A stretch of DNA of 64,000 nt from assembly GCA_021234155.1 (NCBI GenBank), contig JAJEKV010000017.1, forward strand, positions 11,229,525 through 11,293,524, in the 5' to 3' direction. The notes beneath the pieces are model-generated. The model was given only the letters and a program-made list of their open reading frames with translations. It made no database searches and was not told the DNA's origin. Every line of letters starts with the position of its first letter. Positions within the stretch are counted from its first letter, which is position 1. Made by a program: the position numbers and the translations under genes. The DNA is from Isoetes taiwanensis. Lineage: Eukaryota; Streptophyta; Lycopodiopsida; Isoetales; Isoetaceae. This document shows positions 45,689-55,867 of this stretch, one piece after another.

Positions 45689-47669
45689 TGTTGACCCTAA
45701 ACACGGCTTAAAGGTCAACCACAAAGAAACCAACTTCGAGTTTTCACTCAAATTGGGGTTAGGACCTCCGGATCACTTAAGGTGACCAGATCTATCTTGG
45801 GGAAATTCCAAAGATAAGTTCAAAAAATTTGAGTTCTATACCTTTCCCATTTTGAAAAATGGCACCTTTGCAAAAACAATTGTGGTGTTGAGACCTTGAC
45901 GATTTTTTAAGTCGATGTCTTTGTAGGCTTGGTCAAAAAGTTGTAGGTAACCAACAAGTAAAGCCTCGACCAAGTCGGAAACTTAATCTGTGAGTTATTC
46001 GAGCTCAAAGTGAGGTCAAATTTTGGTCAATAGAGGTCAAATGTAGAAAAACAAAGGATGTCGAAATTGGGATTTGGAGTTGCCAATCATCTTTTTGAGA
46101 ATTTCCAAAGCGATAGGTTGCAATGGTGCTAGGGAAGAGAGGCAAGGTCAAATCCTCATTTGGATGTGTAGGGGGTATTTTTGTGACTAGATTTGGCAAA
46201 ACACAAAAACTGTTCAAACCCGAGAGTAATTTTTTGAATTTGAGCTATACCTGGTATTTTTGAATGATTCCAACTCCTTTAATTCTCATAACACCCAAAG
46301 AATAGGTGGCCGATAGGCCAAGGGTGCTAAAAGCACTCAAGGATTTTTCGTAGAATTTTTCCGTGGCAATAATTGCTAAGGAAAATATCGAGAGATGAAT
46401 TCAACAACTTGATGTCAATTTGGATTTATATGAAGGTAAATATATCAAGATAACAAATGATATAAGGGTGCTTCATAGTCTCAAGTACAAGAAAATAATC
46501 ATCAAAAGTCATAAGGAAATTTAAAAGTAATGTCAACTAAATCTTGTAGATCGATTGAGGAGAGCTCAAGAACTTCAAGGATCGTCCCGATCTTGCTTTC
46601 GGAATGATCAATGTATGATCCGAATATACGGGCCTTCAAAATGTTCGATTTGTGTTTCCCCATATATATAGTTTTTTGAATTTCGATTCCGGTGATTTCG
46701 GGTGATAAATTTAGGCTTAAATTGTTGCTTAAGTTCCTAATCCAAGAATAGATTGGTTCTGGGGAAGAATGGAGCGGGGATGGCGTGATTCGAAATGGTT
46801 TCCAATTTTAGGGTTCTTGATTTGTATTTTATATTTTAGCGATCACGATTTCAAGATTTCATGAAGGAATATGCCCCCATATCCGATTTTGATCATTTAA
46901 AAACTTGGCTAATGGTTTCAAGGCATTTTCCATGGAATACCTAAAAAAGTTATAACTTCTCAACCATAGGGAAGGATACCCACACGCCAAAAAAGGGATA
47001 TAGAATCTTTAGGGCATCTTTTGACAAGGTTTAGGATATACCAAGGAGAGCATGATGGAGTAGGAATGGAGGTAAAAGAAATCATTAAGGGCTAGTAGGA
47101 AGATAAGAATAGGAATGCAAAAGGGGAATAATAACTTTGCAACAAGGGCTTGAATTTTTGAATAAGTAATGTAGTGACATTTGGAGGAAATGGCAAAGGA
47201 TTTGAGCAAAATGGTAGTTATGGCAAGGTGAGCATGGCAAGGGAATAAGCAATAGGTATGAGGGAATAATGCAAGAGCAAACAAAAGGGAGTATAAATAT
47301 AGGAAAAAAGGCTAGGAAATTTCAAGGGGCAAGAATAGAAATGAGTAAGAATGGCTAGGGAATGGAATCAAATACCATGGGGTCTTCCAAACTTTGAACT
47401 TCAATCTTCAAAAATGCCTTCCAAACTTCTTTACCCAGAATCTTCTAGAGCATATTCTTGACTAAGCACTTTGACCTTAAATAAAAGTACCTCATGTGAG
47501 TTTTGAACCTTGAGCACTTGTTGACTTGAAGAATAATGAACACCCTTTGACCTCCATATCAATATTCAATGCCAAGAATCTTCCAAACTTTGACCTAGTA
47601 TTCCAAAATAAGTTGACCTAGTTTTGAATGCATGGATCACAATTAGCATGTTGCGCTTTGGGGGCAACA
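45689..47669 (-). repeat. 5' LTR of Tat-like element (right copy)
   Basis: Same boundaries as the left copy. Read on the minus strand, it is followed by TTTTGAGGTCCTACCGAG. This should hold the primer-binding site but does not match the common plant PBS types, so the tRNA used is not identified. Confidence 0.9.
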
Positions 47670-47674
47670 TTGTC

Positions 47675-47836
47675 TACACATCTAGCTTGTTGCAGTCATT
47701 GAAAACAAAGTTTTTGAAACAGATTTCTTGCTTGGAAGTTGAGGAGAATGTAGTTCAAGAAATATGGGACCTTTATCTTAGTAGAGTGTGTGAATATTTA
47801 ATGTTGTTTGGTTATCCCTTCATGATCAGATTTTGA
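47675..47836 (+). pseudogene. LINE ORF2, C-terminal remainder after nested Tat element
   Basis: Removing 37389-47669 and one copy of the TTGTC duplication joins the frame ending DKFV to YTSSLLQSLKTKFLKQ and on to a stop at 47834-47836. The continuity across the junction supports both the LINE assignment and the exact insertion site. No clear poly(A) tail follows. Confidence 0.7.
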
Positions 47837-48683
47837 ACGTGGAGATGATGGTAATTCAATGTAATTGAGTTTTCCATCCATTAAAAACTAGGTGCTGTCG
47901 CACACTGGGTTGCCCGCAACAATGGGCAAAAAAAATAGATGCAAAAAAGGAGAAAAGAAACCAAATCTGCAGCGTCAGGTCAGGATCATTCCGGAGCTGG
48001 CCGAGACTTGGCCGAGACTTGCAGGGACAGATTTTGAAGGAGCCCCAAATCTCAAGCTTCCCTCATCCCTGCAACTAGCTTGAGAAGCAACCTCAATAAC
48101 ATACTTGTTAGCTTCCACAACCTTCTGAATGGTTCTATCCTTAGCTTCAGAGGCAACATCCGCAACATAATCTTTGGCAGAGGATATCCTTCAAGGGTTC
48201 AACAATGGCATCTTTAGCAGAGGATTTTTTTTTTTTATCAGCAACATAATCTTTAGCAATAGAGACTTTTTCCAGGGCAGAATCTTTACCCCGAGAAGCA
48301 GCATCTATAGCAGAGGGACATTTTTTTTTATCAGATAAAATGATAAAATTTGCTCTTCAGGATCTTCGAAACCTATTTGCCTATAGCTGGATTTTATGCA
48401 TCGTGGCGTTATCTTATCCATGCATCGATGATTCGTCCACGTCATGCAAATCGAAATTGTAAACAACCTCCTGGAATTGTTTAACCAATCGAAAGACAGG
48501 AAGTGAATTGACTGAGAGAGAAAATTAATTTCTTACAAATTTATAACAAAGAAATGATTACAGAAGAGCTGCAAAATTTGTAGAATTTGTAACCTTGCAT
48601 CCGATAGTGGGGTCCCTGAAAAAAAGCTCAAGAGTTCGGCCTTAGAAGACAATGCTTTAAAGACAGATAACTATTCAAAAAGC
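47837..48683 (-). pseudogene. LEA-like 11-mer repeat fragment within otherwise unassigned sequence
   Basis: On the minus strand, about 48345-48070, frames read SAIDAASRGKDSALEKVSIAKDYVADKK and, after shifts, AKDYVADVASEAKDRTIQKV. Repeats of the type A-K-D-Y-v-A-d-x-A-x-x are typical of group 3 / LEA_4 late embryogenesis abundant proteins, which are disordered and stress-related. It is broken by frameshifts and homopolymer T runs, so at best a pseudogene fragment. The rest of the stretch shows nothing. Confidence 0.4.
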
Positions 48684-49013
48684 TTGAATTTTCATGGTCG
48701 TATTGATGTTGAAGCTTCCAATAATCTGCCCTTTGATGGCTTGATTAGCATTTTAGCAACTCCTTTTAGAGCAAAGGATTGTACTCAAATTTTCTTTCAA
48801 ACAAAAACATCAAACATTCAAGGCCATGAATGCAAAGATCGAATTCCAGTTTGTGCATCAAATTCTTCAATGGATCATCCGGATTTGAGCTCTAATTTAC
48901 CCCATCATCTAAAGACCTTTGCCCCCTTCCATGTTTCTTGTGTTCTGCTCACAACTCCTTCAACTTTAATTGAACCCAGCAGAACAATTCCTCCAGATTG
49001 GGTTTTTTTCTAG
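48684..49013 (+). other. Unrecognised 109-codon ORF
   Basis: Starts MNFHGRIDVEASNNLPFDGL and ends PSRTIPPDWVFF. The frame is open upstream to about 48600. No known motif. Composition (Pro/Ser/Thr rich) and codon use give no strong sign of a gene. It could be part of a decayed LINE ORF1 or chance. Confidence 0.2.
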
Positions 49014-51495
49014 CCTTGGTTATGTAGAAACATGGGAAAGAATGCCTTGGGCGGCAAAAAGGGAGCGCTTCAAGCCTAAAACATCTGGTCCTATTGATAA
49101 GAAAACATTAAAATTGGTAAGATCTCTTTGATTTTGTAGATGGAAAATCAAGCAGGACCTAGGAGCTGCACAATGCTCAGAAAAAAATTGGCAAAAGGGG
49201 AAAGATTCAAGGCTAAAACATCGACACATGTTGATGAAGAATAGAGCAAGCACAGATCCAGAATATTTGAGATCCACATATAGACGTCCTTCCTGCTGTA
49301 GCATGTGAAACAGTACTCAAGCTTTGGCGCCTTCTTTACAGGCCATGTCTCGAGATTTTTTGGCTTTTATGCAGTAGAAGCTTTGATGCCAAAGTGAGCT
49401 ACCAAAACTCTTATTACTTGCTTCGATATAGGATCAAAGAGGCAAAAAGCTCCAATGGCGTAAAAAAAGGTACATTGATCCAACATTGCCCCTACCGGAA
49501 TGTTTATATGGGCTTATCTCAATAGAATGTATTTGACCCGCATCAGAACCAAGGACTCAGATATAGGGCTGATCTTTTACAAACTCGTTTGCATCTATTG
49601 TTACCTGCAACTCAAGCCCTTGCTTTGATAGTCAACGAATCAAGCACGGCTCTATTCTTCTTCATTCTAAATTCTTTTGCCCATCCTCTGCATGCGTCTT
49701 GCTTCATGGCATGCGCTCTTTCCCTTGCATGCAGTCTGATAATAACTTAGCACTCAGACTCCATAGAGCTCGGTTTAGAAAGTATTGGGTTTTGGTTTCA
49801 TAGCATATTCATCATTCCTCACAACCGTGCAAAGGGGTTGCCCGAAAATAATGGCATCATGAAAACTTCAAAATGAGTACTTATATGTATGGTTTTGGCC
49901 TGGTTTTTTTGAGGAACCGCACAGTTTTGGATCTCTTGTTGAAGAATTGCAAGAGGGCATGAGAGTGGACTGTTAGGGACACTTTACATGCACCCGCCGC
50001 CTGATGCCCCGTTTCAAGACTGCGGCAAAAAGATCATACTCTGGATACCACTGTGATGCTCTTCAAAAAATGGTTGGCCTTTTTTTCAAAAGGTCATATT
50101 CTGTGACGGTCGTGTGATGCTCAAAGACTAGCTAGCCTTTTCCACGACTTCGTCAAAAATCATCCTATGATACTCCAAGAATAGCTAGCCTTTTTCATGA
50201 CTTCGACGACACACGACAATATATAAATTGTCCCTTAGGGGGCATAAAGGGCCCACTTTGGGTCGTGGCTCCTAGGGCACTAGAGGAGAAGATTGAGGGG
50301 TCTCCAATGTGTCCCTCCGAAAAAATCGCCGCCGTACTATTTTGGAAGGTGTAATTTGTGTGAGCAGGAGAAATTTCCTTGCTCACACAAATTCACCGAC
50401 GAAATGTTTATCACCATCAATTTGCCCAATTCTTGGGCTCTGTTCGCCGATTCTTGGGCCCTGTCTGCCCAAACTCAAATTCTTGGGACTTGTCTGCCCG
50501 ATGCAATTGGAGAAGCCGATGGAGTTGATCTGTGTTGCATTTTTAAGGTGAAGCGTTGGGCATCCAAGAAGAGTTATGGCACAATGCTGTGCAGTGCAGA
50601 ATTAGAGGCGGCGAAGACACTGACACATGTCGGTAGCTTTTTTCGCTTTTTAAAAACGAATTAAAAGAGGGCAAAATTTGATGGTGATAAACATTTTGGC
50701 GTTCTTAGCAGGTTATTTAAACAAGGAACTTTTGTCAAATTGCTTGCTGCCAACGTTTTATCATCAGAAACATACCAGAAAAACTTTTGGAACGTCAGAA
50801 ATAGCAGGGGAGGCATTTTTTTCCCATAAGGAAATTTCCGCCAGAAGCAGATTTCAGCACCCCGAAATTTGTAACTGATAGAAATTATCCCTTCTAAAAA
50901 ACCGAGCTTTGGAGGGCCTTCAACATCTATGTGGGCCTCAATAAGGAGGACGAATCAACAAGTCTAGTTTGGACCAGGCATATTCCGTTGTGCTAGGATC
51001 TAATCCTAGAAGCATGCTTATGGTTTTTAGCCAATGCATGATGCTCTGCTGGGAGGTGATAGACGAGCTTTTGATCCTTCTGAAGTAGTCATTGTCCTGT
51101 TATCTTGTCTGCTTGACATCCAACATTTTATTATCAGTTCACTATTTGATAGAAACACTGCAGAAGATGCGTGCGACCATAAGCATGAAATGAGTGTGCA
51201 CTGCCAAACTACAGGTCACCTGATGTCTCAGGATTTGGAACAACTATTATGCCAGGCCAGATACCATCTAATCATCCTTAAGCAACCTTTAAATACACTA
51301 TAATCATGTCAAAAATTTGTATTTGAATTAATAAGAGGCATGTTTCTAAGTTTTTCAAAAAGTCCATGAGATATCTAACAGTATTAATACACTAAAACTC
51401 TCACCATTCCCTTTCTGCAATAATGTCTGGAAGACAAACAAATAAAATCTAGGAACACAATGAGGAACCAGATCATCCTAGAAGGTTTTCTGCTG
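49014..51495. other. Intergenic region downstream of DENR with degenerate repeats and a palindrome
   Basis: No gene supported. A degenerate repeat of about 60 bp occurs three times at about 50025-50205 (catactctg...gtgatgctc...ctagcctttt). At 50353-50393 a near-perfect palindrome, aatttgtgtgagca paired with tgctcacacaaatt over a 13-nt loop that is itself nearly palindromic, could form a hairpin or cruciform. Other ORFs are short and unconvincing. Confidence 0.4.
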
Positions 51496-54400
51496 TTACA
51501 TTGCAGGAAACTTCTTTCCATCTTCAATAAAATATACAGCAGAATCTGGCACCTAAACATATAAACACGGACAATTGTGAGTACACCTGCATTTATAAAA
51601 TCAAACTGCAGAGTCTTAGACAATGCTTTCTATATTCAACACTCCTACTAGCTTTCTTGATGGGGTATCTTGGTATGAAGTTTAGCGCAAGGCATATATA
51701 ATATAGCTATTAGTTAGCTGCAAATAGCAACAGTAAGCAAAATTGCCATTTCAAGAATAGCCTCCAGTCTAGTTATTCTGGGGGAAATGCATCTAACATA
51801 AAACACACACAAAAGCGAGCAGGAGGATGCATCGTCGAAAGCCATGGGATGTAAGAAGCTAATCAAGGACATTTACACCTAGGTAAATACTATCTAGATC
51901 AATTGTCTTGCACCACAAAGAACTGTGGACTTAAAAGGCAATTTAAAAATACCAATATATCTCTCCTGAGATATTTCAAAATGTTTGGTTAAAAATTCCT
52001 AAACACTACAAAGATGTGCCATACAAGAGATAACTCATCAACTTAACGAAAGACCATTGAAAGCAGTAAGAGGTAAGAAAACAACGTTATAATAGGAAAG
52101 AGAAGTTCCCAGATCTCAAATATCCAGCCAACCTCCCCGCAGCTTCACTAGTGCACGTGGCATTGTACTCCTTGTAGAGCTTTCAGTCCGGAACTTCAGT
52201 TGTGCAAAGCTACTAAGCTTTTTTCTCTCAAAGTCTGGGTTGTCACTCAAGTATTGTCTCTTTTGTGCATCTGCAGAAAACCAGTTCATCTTCCTCACGG
52301 TTGGATGAGGACGAGAAAAGGCACTAAATTGCATAGATTTTATCTTCACATGCATGTTCATATAGGCTACATAGTCCCTGATATACCATTACCTTGGACT
52401 TCCTAGCATTAGAACCAGTATCTTGTCTTCTTCTAAACATTGGAGTCAGGGCCATATAATCTACTGAAGACAAGGGCTCCTATGGTGCTGCCTAAGTATT
52501 CTAACTCGTTGTCGCACACTAGGATCGAGTAAGGAAATGTAATAAGGAATACCGTCAAACTCATTGTCAGCACTAAAATTGAGCAAGAAAATGTTATAAG
52601 GAATATCATCAGAACTTTTCAGATAAAGTTCAGAGGCATAAGCAACCCCCAGCACCTTCAGACATGCTCCCTTCCAAACGCATTCTTTTAACATTGGTTT
52701 TCTTTAACATTCAAGCACTAAGATCACAGATCACAATCTCTTGCATAGGTGGAAGCCAAATTCTATTTCATTAAACTACATGATTTAACAGAAACACTAG
52801 CTTTCAAAAGATATCTACATTTTGGCAAATAGCTTTTAGCTTGGTTATCTAAAATATCATTCTTTACTTGGGTTTAGCATGCCTACAAAACTATAAACTA
52901 TCAGAATTCTTGAAACTGACACATCCGTTTATCTTGATAAAAGATGGACAGGGGCATTGGAGATCATCAAAGAATGAGAAAGGTATCCACGTAAAAGCCT
53001 CCTTGTTCCCATCCCTACAGGATAAGGAGCAAAATGTAAACAACTGTTTACAAAAGATTTCTTGCAGTTCCTCCTAAGCACTACAGATAGAGTCACATTC
53101 AAATGTATTTGAAACATGCTTCTATCCATTAGCATCTGTATTGGCAGTCTTGCCGCTAACGTCGATTCAAATGTGTTGGATAGCAGTCCAGCAGTATCAA
53201 AAGATACATTTCTCTCATATCATCACCGTCCAGGTGATTGAACACTGTTGCTTAATTTCAGTTTCAGGAACATGTGAATGCCATTCAGACACAGGGCTTC
53301 AACTTTATAGCACCATCTACAGACCAATCAGAAAATCATAACAGAACTGACTAACGTAAAAATCTAAACCAAACCAGGAAAAAGAATCACTTTAGAACTC
53401 ACCTCTTTCCACGTTTCTGTAATGAAATCTACAATATCCATCATGATATCCCCTTGTACCTCTATCTGCTCTTTCTCAGTAGGACCCTAAGAAATAAGAA
53501 ATAATGAGAAAACAATCTGACTCAGCACTCCCAGGTCTTTAAGTTTTATTCGATTTTGATATAACATGCTACATGCTAACTCGAATTTTCCTTAATCTCA
53601 ACATAAACCAGAACACTCACTTTGACAACTGAGGCTCCACTAGCAAATTTCTTCCCCAATTTTTTGGAAGCATCGGTAAGCCTGATTCCTAATTGGATGC
53701 AAAAAGAGTTCTGGTTAATAGGAACATGCAAAGTAGCAGTAGTGCATGCACAATAAGTATACCAAACATATCAAGCCCTTTGATTATTGTGAGACATTTT
53801 CGCTTATTACGGACCACTTTCTCCACAACAATTTCAGGTTTTTCCTGCAGATAAAACAGGAAATGAAGTTGGATGCTAAATTAAACATTTCTTATGGAAA
53901 ACGATCTTACCTTCCTTTTCACTTTGCCCCCAGGCAATCTTTTGATCTCTTCCTGTTTTTCGTGGCCACTCCCTGAGGGCACAATTACAAGACCACAAGG
54001 TAAGAATGGCATTATTAGTATTGCAGTCCTCAATAATATTGAGAGATACCTTGGCCTGTAGACGAATCCCCTTTTCCACCAGATATTTCTAAGCTATCAA
54101 GTTGTTCTGCTGCCTTCTCCGCCTCTGAATGCAACAAATTTAATAAACAGAATGCATAGACATAAAATTAGCGCTTGTAAAAAGCTACCTTTCAGTAAAT
54201 CTGGATACAACTCTGGCGCATTTTGAATTAACCAGGGTTTGCATTTTACAAACTCAGGCCCAAATTCGCAATATTCAGCTGGCAAACTACACACTGAGAT
54301 GTTTTTAACTTGTTATTGATCAATATAACAAGAAAATTTTAAGCATCTCGAATTAACCAACTATAGTATCGATTCTTTAGATGCAATGACATCTTAACAA

Positions 54401-54532
54401 TAGGCTCAGATTCAGCAATATTGTAAAGAACTCTAAAAGAAGGGCACATGTACTGATCGCATCTAATGAATCCGAGAGAGAGGATGGACCTGAACAATAA
54501 AGAACCTTCACTGGCTGCAATCTCTGGGCCAT
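51496..54532 (-). CDS. DENR: DENR-like translation re-initiation factor (SUI1/eIF1 domain), 8 exons, intact
   Basis: Exons (minus strand): 54532-54490, 54293-54189, 54124-54050, 53972-53911, 53844-53763, 53688-53621, 53486-53403, 51552-51496. All introns are GT-AG and the phases join to 576 nt, 191 codons plus stop. The protein starts MAQRLQPVKVLYCS, then VCSLPAEYCEFGPEF and KCKPWLIQNAPELYPDLLK (the N-terminal cysteine-containing DENR region). It continues with the basic EEIKRLPGGKVKRK and a C-terminal SUI1 domain: VRNKRKCLTIIKGLDMF, LGKKFASGASVVK, EQIEVQGDIMMDIVDFI. It ends VYFIEDGKKFPAM. DENR pairs with MCT-1 to recycle 40S subunits and help re-initiation after upstream ORFs. Length matches plant homologues. 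Intron 7 (about 1.85 kb) is the longest. No damage at CAG/CTG sites is visible, unlike in the TEs. Confidence 0.95.
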
Positions 54533-55439
54533 TCGAGAAGAAGCGAGTAACGTGCGCACTGAACCCTACTCGTCACGACGTAGCGGCGCCGTCTGAATAC
54601 ATGCGTCGAAATCCTAGAAAGCCAGGGTTCGAAAAAGTGGGGGTTAGGCTACGTTCCTATGAGCGTAACCGGACTTCGAAATTCAAAGGTGTCAACCGCA
54701 CCTTTCAGAAATCCTCGACCATTTCTGAAAACTCGAAGTTAATTTTTTAATAACTTTCATCTCCTATCTAATGTAGCGTCTATTTCTGTTCTCGCCCTAA
54801 TTTGTTCCTTAAAAATTACGAGCAATGCGAGCATGTGACACGTTACATTGATAGCATTTATTGTATTGATTTCAATGAGCATTTATGGTGGAGGAAGAGC
54901 GCGCATCTTGGCTTGGCTAGCAGTTGGACCGATCTATGCATACAGTCGGATTGTGCAGATCTAACTGCAGATTTGTGAAGAAATTATTTCTGTGAAGACC
55001 CATCAGATTTCTGACGCATTTATGAGCATTTATGGCGAGGAAGAGCGCGCATCTTGGCTTGGCAAAGAATTGGACCGATCTATGCATACAATCGGATTGC
55101 GCATCTATCTAATCATTTTGTGAAGAAATTATTTCTGTGAAGACCCAACTGCGGAATCTCATTTTCTTAAGGATTTCGAAGACCCAGCGGCTGTTTTCTC
55201 CAACTCTGTTGATGGATTGCTTTGCTTTGCAGACTCTACATGCAGGTGTGTTTCTTTTAGGTTCAAAAGAAGTTTGCTTTCTGGGGAACTTTGGGGAAGA
55301 ATGTGCCAAAAAATGCAGATCCAGTATTCTCTAAAGATAGGAACAAGAAAGGCTATAGGCATTTATGGGCGTAGCATGTGATACACTGATATTGTCAAAG
55401 AAACTGGCCGAGAGGACTTGATCCGGCAGGAAAGAGCTC
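54533..55439. promoter_or_regulatory. Divergent intergenic region between DENR and ANKRD13-like fragment, with tandem duplication
   Basis: Upstream region for DENR (leftward) and for the ANKRD13-like exon (rightward). A segment of about 147 bp is tandemly duplicated: gagcatttatgg..ggaagagcgcgcatcttgg starts at 54877 and again at 55024. Each copy ends with gtgaagaaattatttctgtgaagaccc. No TATA box is obvious next to the DENR start. Confidence 0.5.
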
Positions 55440-55631
55440 TTAGGGTGCTTTCCCGTGGGCAGAAAACCTCCAGGTTTCCTGAAGTCTGGTCTGATATTCC
55501 GATGTTCCCCTGAGCTAAGAACTTGAGTGGCTGAGGTTAAGAACCTCATTTGAAGAGTAATCCCGAGGATTACTTTTGGACCTGGGTCTGAACCTCATCC
55601 AGGTCCGTCCGTCCATGGGAAAGCACCCTTA
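55440..55631. mobile_element. Tourist-like MITE (PIF/Harbinger type)
   Basis: Inverted ends GGGTGCTTTCCC (from 55443) and GGGAAAGCACCC (to 55628) are flanked by TTA on both sides (55440-55442 and 55629-55631). The element is 186 bp and has no ORF. A TTA duplication with G-rich inverted ends is the signature of Tourist/PIF-Harbinger MITEs. An internal hairpin (agtaatcc-cgag-gattact, gacctgg...ccaggtc) lies in the right half. Confidence 0.8.
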
Positions 55632-55690
55632 GCGCCGGATTTACAGGTATGGCTATAGATCAAACAAAGTAAATCTTTAAGTAACCAGTC

Positions 55691-55867
55691 ATGGCACCCC
55701 TGTCTAAGGGAGAGTTGGCAGCATATCTCCATAGCCCAGTTCATCTGGCCATAGCTAGAGGGGATCATGGAATGCTTCGCAGGATTCTCACTAAATTGCC
55801 TAACTTGCCTAAAGCAGGGGAAGTATGCACAGAGGCAGAATTAATCAAGGCAGCCAATGAGATTTAG
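55691..55867 (+). pseudogene. ANKRD13-like ankyrin protein, N-terminal fragment
   Basis: A 58-codon frame reads MAPLSKGELAAYLHSPVHLA, then ARGDHGMLRRILTKLPNLPK and AGEVCTEAE. It matches the N-terminus of plant ANKRD13 / GPCR-chaperone-type ankyrin proteins, whose pattern is HSPxHLA..RDHxxLRRI...LPxLxKAGEVxTEAE. Homology ends after TEAE, and the frame stops eight codons later (LIKAANEI then TAG). Downstream ankyrin exons were not found before the next repeats. It may be a true first exon with distant exons, or a gene fragment. The divergent placement to DENR is compatible with a real 5' end. Confidence 0.6.

Larger units (their letters stand above)
37384..47674 (-). mobile_element. Complete Tat/Ogre-like Ty3/gypsy element (minus strand) with dual RNase H
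   Basis: LTRs of 1985 bp (37389-39373) and 1981 bp (45689-47669), TGTTG...CAACA, are flanked by a perfect 5-bp duplication TTGTC (37384-37388 and 47670-47674). On the minus strand the order is gag with three zinc knuckles, a protease-like region, RNase H of archaeal type, RT, a degenerate native RNase H, then integrase without chromodomain. Gag starts about 40 bp after the 5' LTR. Several frames are shifted, but the RNase H-integrase ORF has 449 codons. It inserted into a LINE. Confidence 0.92.

Noticed and set aside
52116-52361. 81-codon minus-strand ORF in DENR intron 7
   Set aside because: Lies entirely within the last intron, has no recognised family, and the DENR frame is complete without it.
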